Assembly (NCBI RefSeq): GCF_030652515.1
Contig: NZ_JAUSAR010000217.1
Location: 37,670 to 101,669, forward strand
DNA length: 64,000 nt
Source: Aquabacterium sp.
GTDB taxonomy: Bacteria > Pseudomonadota > Gammaproteobacteria > Burkholderiales > Burkholderiaceae_C
Reading direction: 5' to 3'
The notes beneath the pieces were generated by a model. That model saw nothing but the letters and a program-made list of their open reading frames with translations, was not told the origin of the DNA and searched no databases. This document shows, piece after piece, positions 60,501-64,000 of the stretch. The position numbers and the translations under genes were made by a program. How positions within the stretch are numbered: position 1 is the first letter of the stretch; each line of letters opens with the position of its first letter.

Positions 60501-63500
60501 AGTTGCCCGCCAGCGAGTGCGCCAGGGCAATCGCGTCTTCCGAGACCGGGTGGTGCAACTCCAGCGCCCATTCGCTGAGCGAGGTGCACAGGCGGCGAGA
60601 CTGCTCGTCGGCCTCGTTCAGGTAGATGTTGAACAGCGGAATGCTGATGCGCAGCGGGCCGATGACCTTGACCTGCTCGTCGGATTCGGCCGGGGGTTCT
60701 TCAGTCTTGGCGGGCTCTTCCGGCGCGGCGGCTTCTGCTTCTTCCAGCACGATGGGCTCGTCAACCGGATCAGCGGCAGCATCGTCGGCGAACACGCTAG
60801 GCTCGGACTCGAGGTACAGCGGTTGCGAATTTTCAAACACCTCGGGCACTTGCACCTGCAGGGCCTCGTCGGACACAAGGTCGAGCACGATGGCGGGTTC
60901 GGGCTCCGCAGGCAAGGCATCTTCGTCCAGCCGCAAATCGGGTTCGGTGAGTTCGGTCGCTTCCACCGATACGGCAGTGGCATCCTCTTCGGGCGGCAAC
61001 TCCAGGGTCAGCAAATCGCCGTCAATGCTGGGGAGGTGCGATTCGCTGAACGCCGATGGCTGGGTGACGGGCTCGTCTTCAAGCGCGGTTGACGGCTCCT
61101 GCTCGCCCCCCAGATCGACCAGGGGCAAGGTCAGATCGGACAAGTCGTCTTCAGCCGGTGCCGAGGATTCTTCGGCCGCGAAGGACTGGACGTCCGTGGC
61201 TGCGAAGGTGGAGCCCCCACCGATGGGCACGCGACGCCCTTCCAGGCGCAAGGTGTCGGCAGCGCGAACCAGGTCGGCACTGTGCCAACCCTGGGCTTGG
61301 CGCGCCTCGATGGCCTTGGTCCAACCGGCCATGTACTCCAGCGCTTCGGCGGTGAAGCCCAGCAAGTCGGGGCTGGCTGGCGCTTGCGACGCCATCCAGG
61401 TGTTGAACAGTTGCTCGCAGGCCCAGCCCGCTTCGCCATAGTCGTTCAGGCCGACCATGCGCGAACTGCCCTTCAGGGTGTGGAAGCCACGGCGCACGCT
61501 GGTGAGCAAGGTGACGTCGTCCGGGTTGGCGATCAAGCCTTCGGTGGCCTCCTGGGCGCTGGCGATGACTTCATTGGCTTCTTCCAGGAAGATGCCGCGC
61601 ATCTCGTCGTCTTCTTCCAGGCCGGTGGGCTCAGCGGGCACCACAGGCGTGGGCATCAAGGGCGTGTGGCCGCTGTCGGTGAAGGTTTCACCGACGGGCA
61701 GGTCCAGGCCCACGGGCTCGGACACCGACTGCGCGAAATCGGCCATGACCTGGGCCACCTGTTCGCGGGCCAGCGCCTGAGCGTCTTCATCGTCGGAGGC
61801 CTGCGCCGTGGCCAAGGCTGCTTGCGCGGAAGCCACCGTGTCGGCCAGGGCCGGCTGATCCTGCACCATGGGTGTGTCGGCCAGTTTCTGCAATTCGTCC
61901 GAGACATCGCTCAAGGACACTTCATCGCGGGTGACCGACTCGACCACGGCTTCAGCCGCGGTTTGCACTTCGTCGCGCTCGGCCTTTTGGGCGGCGGCTT
62001 CGACCGGGTCGGGCAAGGCCACCGGGATCGGTGCCGAGCGCTCGCGGCCCATGAGGGGCGACAGCACGCCGGTGTCCGCGTCGTACTTGAACAGCGCCTT
62101 GACCAAGTTGGGCTGCACATTCAGCATGTCGATCAGGAAGCCCAACGCACCCAGGTTGCTGGCCAGGCGGTCGAACACCCCCGCGTCACCGGCTTCCTGC
62201 ACATTGGTGTCGGGCTGCAGCAGGTGGTCAACGTCTTCGCGCATGCGCACGGTGGCGTGCCCCGCCATGTCCAGGCCCAGTACCGCCAGCACGCCGCGCA
62301 TGGCCTGCAGTTGTGTGGGCACGTTGACCAGCGACGCAGGCTGGGTGGGGTCGCGGAAGAACTGGTCGATGTTCTTTTCGGCTTCGCTCAAGTTGCTGCG
62401 CAACTCCTGCACCACGCTGCCAATGGTCTGGCGGTCGGAGACGCGGCGGTAGAGGTCTTCCATCCACGATTCCAGCGGCTGCGCTGGCTGGCCCAGGCGG
62501 ACCGCATCGATGCGGGCGGCCAAGCGGTGGATGCGGTCTTTCTGATCGGCGTGATCGAACTCGCCGTCTTCCAGTGAGGCTTCCTGGTACAGCAGGCTGG
62601 TGGCCACTTCCATGGCCAGGCTGGGCTCGGGCGACTGGCCCGACTGCACGGTCTGGTTCACAGCCTGCGACAGCGCCTCGGCCAGCACCTCGCCATCGGG
62701 GTACAGCCGCTTGAGGGACTCGCTCACCAGGGCGAACTGCTCGTTCAGGCCCCCAAGGCGCAGCAACTCACCAGCCGCGACCGCCGACCAGCCATCCTTG
62801 GCACCGGCCACGCGTTTGACGGCCTGCGCCACCCAGGCAGGGTCGTAACGGCCGAGGCTGGATTCCAGGAGATTGACCGGCGCATGTTGGTCCAGGCCGA
62901 AGGTGCGGCGCACGTTCGACAGCACCGAATCAGGCTTGGCGTTCGAGCCCGACGCCTGCGCGCAGAAGAACAACAGTTCTTGGGCCAGGCGATCCGAAGG
63001 CGTTTCCTTGCCCTGCACCAGCACACGCAGTTGCTTGAGCAGCGAGGACAGCACCCGCTTGGCGTGCACGGTCAGCGGCACGTGGTCGCCCGCGAGGGCT
63101 TCCAGGAAGCCACTGGCCAACATCCAGGTTGCCGATTCGCGGTGCGCATGGCGTTGCGACGAGCCGCTGGCCAGCGAAGCGCACAGATCGGCCAAGGCCA
63201 CCGCGTCACGCGGCTGGTTGCGGCGCAGCAGCGCCAGCAAACCGGATTCGAAATCATCCACCGTGGCTTCGTCTGCAGCACGTGGCATGGCCGATTCAGG
63301 CGGGGCCAACGGCGCTTCCAGCGCCACCTTGGGCCAGTCCTGGCTCCACAGATCAGTGGGGCGCGGCAGGGTCGTGCCGGCCAGGGCCATCAGGGCTTCG
63401 TATTGGGGAAACAGCGCCAGTGCAGGCACATTCTTGCCGTTCAACCGGCGCCCGATGTAGTCCATCAGGGCAAAGGAGCCGCGCTCCACCGCCTGCACAG

Positions 63501-63807
63501 CGGCTTCCGTCAGGGAAGCAGGCCGGTTGATGAACTTCTGGACCACGGCCTCACTGGCGCGCAGCAAAGTGGCCCCAGCAGGCAAGCCCGCCAACTCCAG
63601 CGCACCCACACCCTGGTGGATTTGCTGGCGCGCCTGGCGCAGCACGGCCGGGTCGCGCGCGTCCATGTCGGACTCTGACGAACTGGCGTCCTTGAGGCCA
63701 CGGTGCAGCGCCTTGTGCGCGGCATCCAGCGATTTGCGGAGTTCTTCCTGAACCCACGCCAGGGCGCTGAGATCGTCTGACATCGGGGCTGCTTGCATGC
63801 TGTCCAT
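57499..63807 (-). CDS. chpA: ChpA/PilL-type hybrid chemosensory histidine kinase
   Basis: 2102 aa. The N-terminal Hpt-like helical region lacks a clear phospho-histidine. Three Hpt-type sites follow: HTLKGSS (His776), HSLAGNS (His1097) and HTFKGGARLAG (His1330). Long acidic linkers separate them. A CheA-type dimer and HATPase domain (about 1480-1780, with LRNCITHGIE, DDGAGL, GRGIGMDVV), a CheW domain (about 1790-1930), and a response regulator with phospho-acceptor Asp2023 (VLSDIEMPRMDGFD) complete it. This is the kinase of the type IV pilus Pil-Chp system. It lies 18 bp after the pilJ-like gene. Confidence 0.93.
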   Translation of the reverse strand: MDSMQAAPMSDDLSALAWVQEELRKSLDAAHKALHRGLKDASSSESDMDARDPAVLRQARQQIHQGVGALELAGLPAGATLLRASEAVVQKFINRPASLTEAAVQAVERGSFALMDYIGRRLNGKNVPALALFPQYEALMALAGTTLPRPTDLWSQDWPKVALEAPLAPPESAMPRAADEATVDDFESGLLALLRRNQPRDAVALADLCASLASGSSQRHAHRESATWMLASGFLEALAGDHVPLTVHAKRVLSSLLKQLRVLVQGKETPSDRLAQELLFFCAQASGSNAKPDSVLSNVRRTFGLDQHAPVNLLESSLGRYDPAWVAQAVKRVAGAKDGWSAVAAGELLRLGGLNEQFALVSESLKRLYPDGEVLAEALSQAVNQTVQSGQSPEPSLAMEVATSLLYQEASLEDGEFDHADQKDRIHRLAARIDAVRLGQPAQPLESWMEDLYRRVSDRQTIGSVVQELRSNLSEAEKNIDQFFRDPTQPASLVNVPTQLQAMRGVLAVLGLDMAGHATVRMREDVDHLLQPDTNVQEAGDAGVFDRLASNLGALGFLIDMLNVQPNLVKALFKYDADTGVLSPLMGRERSAPIPVALPDPVEAAAQKAERDEVQTAAEAVVESVTRDEVSLSDVSDELQKLADTPMVQDQPALADTVASAQAALATAQASDDEDAQALAREQVAQVMADFAQSVSEPVGLDLPVGETFTDSGHTPLMPTPVVPAEPTGLEEDDEMRGIFLEEANEVIASAQEATEGLIANPDDVTLLTSVRRGFHTLKGSSRMVGLNDYGEAGWACEQLFNTWMASQAPASPDLLGFTAEALEYMAGWTKAIEARQAQGWHSADLVRAADTLRLEGRRVPIGGGSTFAATDVQSFAAEESSAPAEDDLSDLTLPLVDLGGEQEPSTALEDEPVTQPSAFSESHLPSIDGDLLTLELPPEEDATAVSVEATELTEPDLRLDEDALPAEPEPAIVLDLVSDEALQVQVPEVFENSQPLYLESEPSVFADDAAADPVDEPIVLEEAEAAAPEEPAKTEEPPAESDEQVKVIGPLRISIPLFNIYLNEADEQSRRLCTSLSEWALELHHPVSEDAIALAHSLAGNSATVGYAELSQLARLLEHSLMRAHALGRGEPEVAALFNEAADDIRHLLHQFAAGFLKTPNDDLMRRLEVYDHTASRRLEARSLLGELDTGEGEEGQPGSEENRSHGHLRLVHSVDESAVPDSSFDQSSHDEVVPTQPSPLGQAEIKSLDSLPEVLPAAAAPVMRKADSITGLDDRDDLEAHDAVDPDLFPIFEEEAQELLPQLASQMREWLEQPTHPAAPAACMRTLHTFKGGARLAGAMRLGELAHRLETTIEHLIGLDTITRDDVEPLEARVDALVEEFEALSQRDAQTYNAEVSKPLPPAEPVETVSRVVESLPADVVSPLAPGDLPMPVEAATADVTGAAAALPAVIDWTTLANNGRRLTVAPKRDNTQAAVQAVVRVRPQLLDRLVNHAGEVSIARTRIASQVGQIRGSLTDLTDNLGRLRQQLRDIELQADTQLNTRLEAARAASQNFDPLEFDRYTRFQELTRMMAESVNDVATVQRSLNRTLEVAEDQLAAQARLTRDLQDDLLRTRMVEFEGLSDRLYRVVRQAAKETGKQVKLDIVGGATEVDRGVLERMTGAFEHLLRNCITHGIEVPAVRQAAGKDPAGLVIVSLRQEGNEVSLEFRDDGAGLNLDRIRQKAVAMGLIQPDADVPPGELAQMIFTPGFSTADTVTELAGRGIGMDVVRSEVNAMGGRIETSTAAGQGTSFKLVLPLTTAVTKVVMLRCGDVTVAVPTHLIEMVRRAKPAEVEQAYEFGTYQFADLVLPFYWLGALLQNSPRGVAEGRSLPVIVVRSAQQRIAMHVDEVLGNHEVVVKNLGPQLSRLPGLAGMTLLASGAVSLIYNPVALATVYGDVAQAYTKAALHAVANGEETEAQQAEAVAVEALPPLVLVVDDSLTVRRVTQRLLTREGYRVVLAKDGMDALERLAEEVPVVVLSDIEMPRMDGFDLVRNIRGNDRWKQLPVVMISSRIAQKHRDYATQLGANHYLGKPYGEEELLALVARYALQREAAGVSGAA

Positions 63808-63825
63808 GGGGTCGACTCTCGAGTC

Positions 63826-64000
63826 TTAAGCGATCTTGAACCGGGACACCGACTGTTGAAGTTCGTCGGCGGTCTTGGACAGCTCGCGCACGAGCTGGGT
63901 CGTTGATCGGGTACCTTCACCGGTCTGCTCGGTCACCGCAAAAATGTGCTGGATGTTCGAGACGACCACGTTCGCAGATTCTGCTTCACGCAAGGCTTGT
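63826..64000 (-). CDS. pilJ: PilJ-like methyl-accepting chemotaxis protein, C-terminal end only
   Basis: Only the last 57 codons and the TAA stop (63828-63826) are in the window; the 5' part lies beyond the right edge. The visible end has NIQHIFAVTEQTGEGT and LVRELSKTADELQQSVSRFKI, which is the typical end of PilJ-type chemoreceptors next to chpA. No start or membrane segments can be described. Confidence 0.85.
   Translation of the reverse strand, partial: QALREAESANVVVSNIQHIFAVTEQTGEGTRSTTQLVRELSKTADELQQSVSRFKIA

Noticed and set aside
57481..61092. Very long plus-strand open frame (over 1200 codons) opposite chpA
   Set aside because: It is the antisense frame of a strongly supported kinase gene in high-GC DNA; its product is His/Gln/Arg-rich without domains, a typical shadow.

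Overview
The window is high-GC chromosomal DNA of a betaproteobacterium, most likely order Burkholderiales. Supporting features are the zapB-like/zapA/6S RNA block, the ftsK-lolA-rarA block, the yqgE-ruvX-pyrR-pyrB-pyrX operon and the ChpA/PilL chemosensory locus. No species call is possible from sequence alone.

Layout. (1) 1-6946, minus strand: a cobalamin riboswitch precedes two TonB-dependent outer-membrane receptors, cobU, and the BtuF/BtuC/BtuD uptake transporter (btuD is cut by the window edge). (2) 6957-9960, plus strand except one gene: zapB-like gene, zapA, 6S RNA, a degenerate-GGDEF protein (minus strand), a beta-hydroxyacid dehydrogenase and tRNA-Ala(CGC). The dehydrogenase stop codon lies inside the tRNA gene. 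(3) 9961-17236: an accessory island next to the tRNA, less GC-rich in its first part. It holds a membrane coiled-coil protein, a beta/sce7725-like protein, an sce7726-like predicted nuclease, a 39-aa ORF coupled to a 208-aa orphan, two small proteins, a HExxH protein, an Mrr-like restriction endonuclease and a KAP P-loop NTPase. This looks like a defence island, and its gene sets are the best candidates here for an undescribed system. (4) 17237-24849: diguanylate cyclase, Bcr/CflA-type MFS exporter, PAS-containing chemoreceptor, SUI1/YciH, PPK2, a PAP2-like membrane protein, and a yybP-ykoY (manganese) riboswitch before a TMEM165/GDT1-type transporter. (5) 24814-39406: two tandem paralogous membrane-anchored proteins rich in Val-Pro steps, then a type VI secretion cluster. 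One arm is TPR lipoprotein-tssB-tssC-hcp-tssE-tssF-tssG-clpV-small ORF (minus); the other is tssJ-tssK-tssL (plus), diverging from a shared control region. tssM, tssA, vgrG and PAAR genes are not here, so the apparatus must be completed elsewhere or is non-functional.

(6) 39428-50084: housekeeping genes rarA, a DEAD-box helicase with a KPSFG-repeat tail and a long leader, lolA, ftsK, a Crp-family regulator divergent from trxB with operator-like dyads between them, rpmB-rpmG with a strong promoter and terminator, and a fatty-acid desaturase. (7) 50292-54903, minus strand: yqgE-ruvX-pyrR-pyrB-pyrX-plsC, tightly packed. PyrX lacks the metal-binding histidines of dihydroorotase. (8) 54924-64000: a photolyase, a GGDEF protein overlapping the end of a 2102-aa ChpA/PilL-type hybrid kinase, and the last 57 codons of a PilJ-like chemoreceptor.

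Coordinates of starts were refined by eye from ribosome-binding sites, overlaps and family N-termini. Family names come from motif recognition, not database searches.
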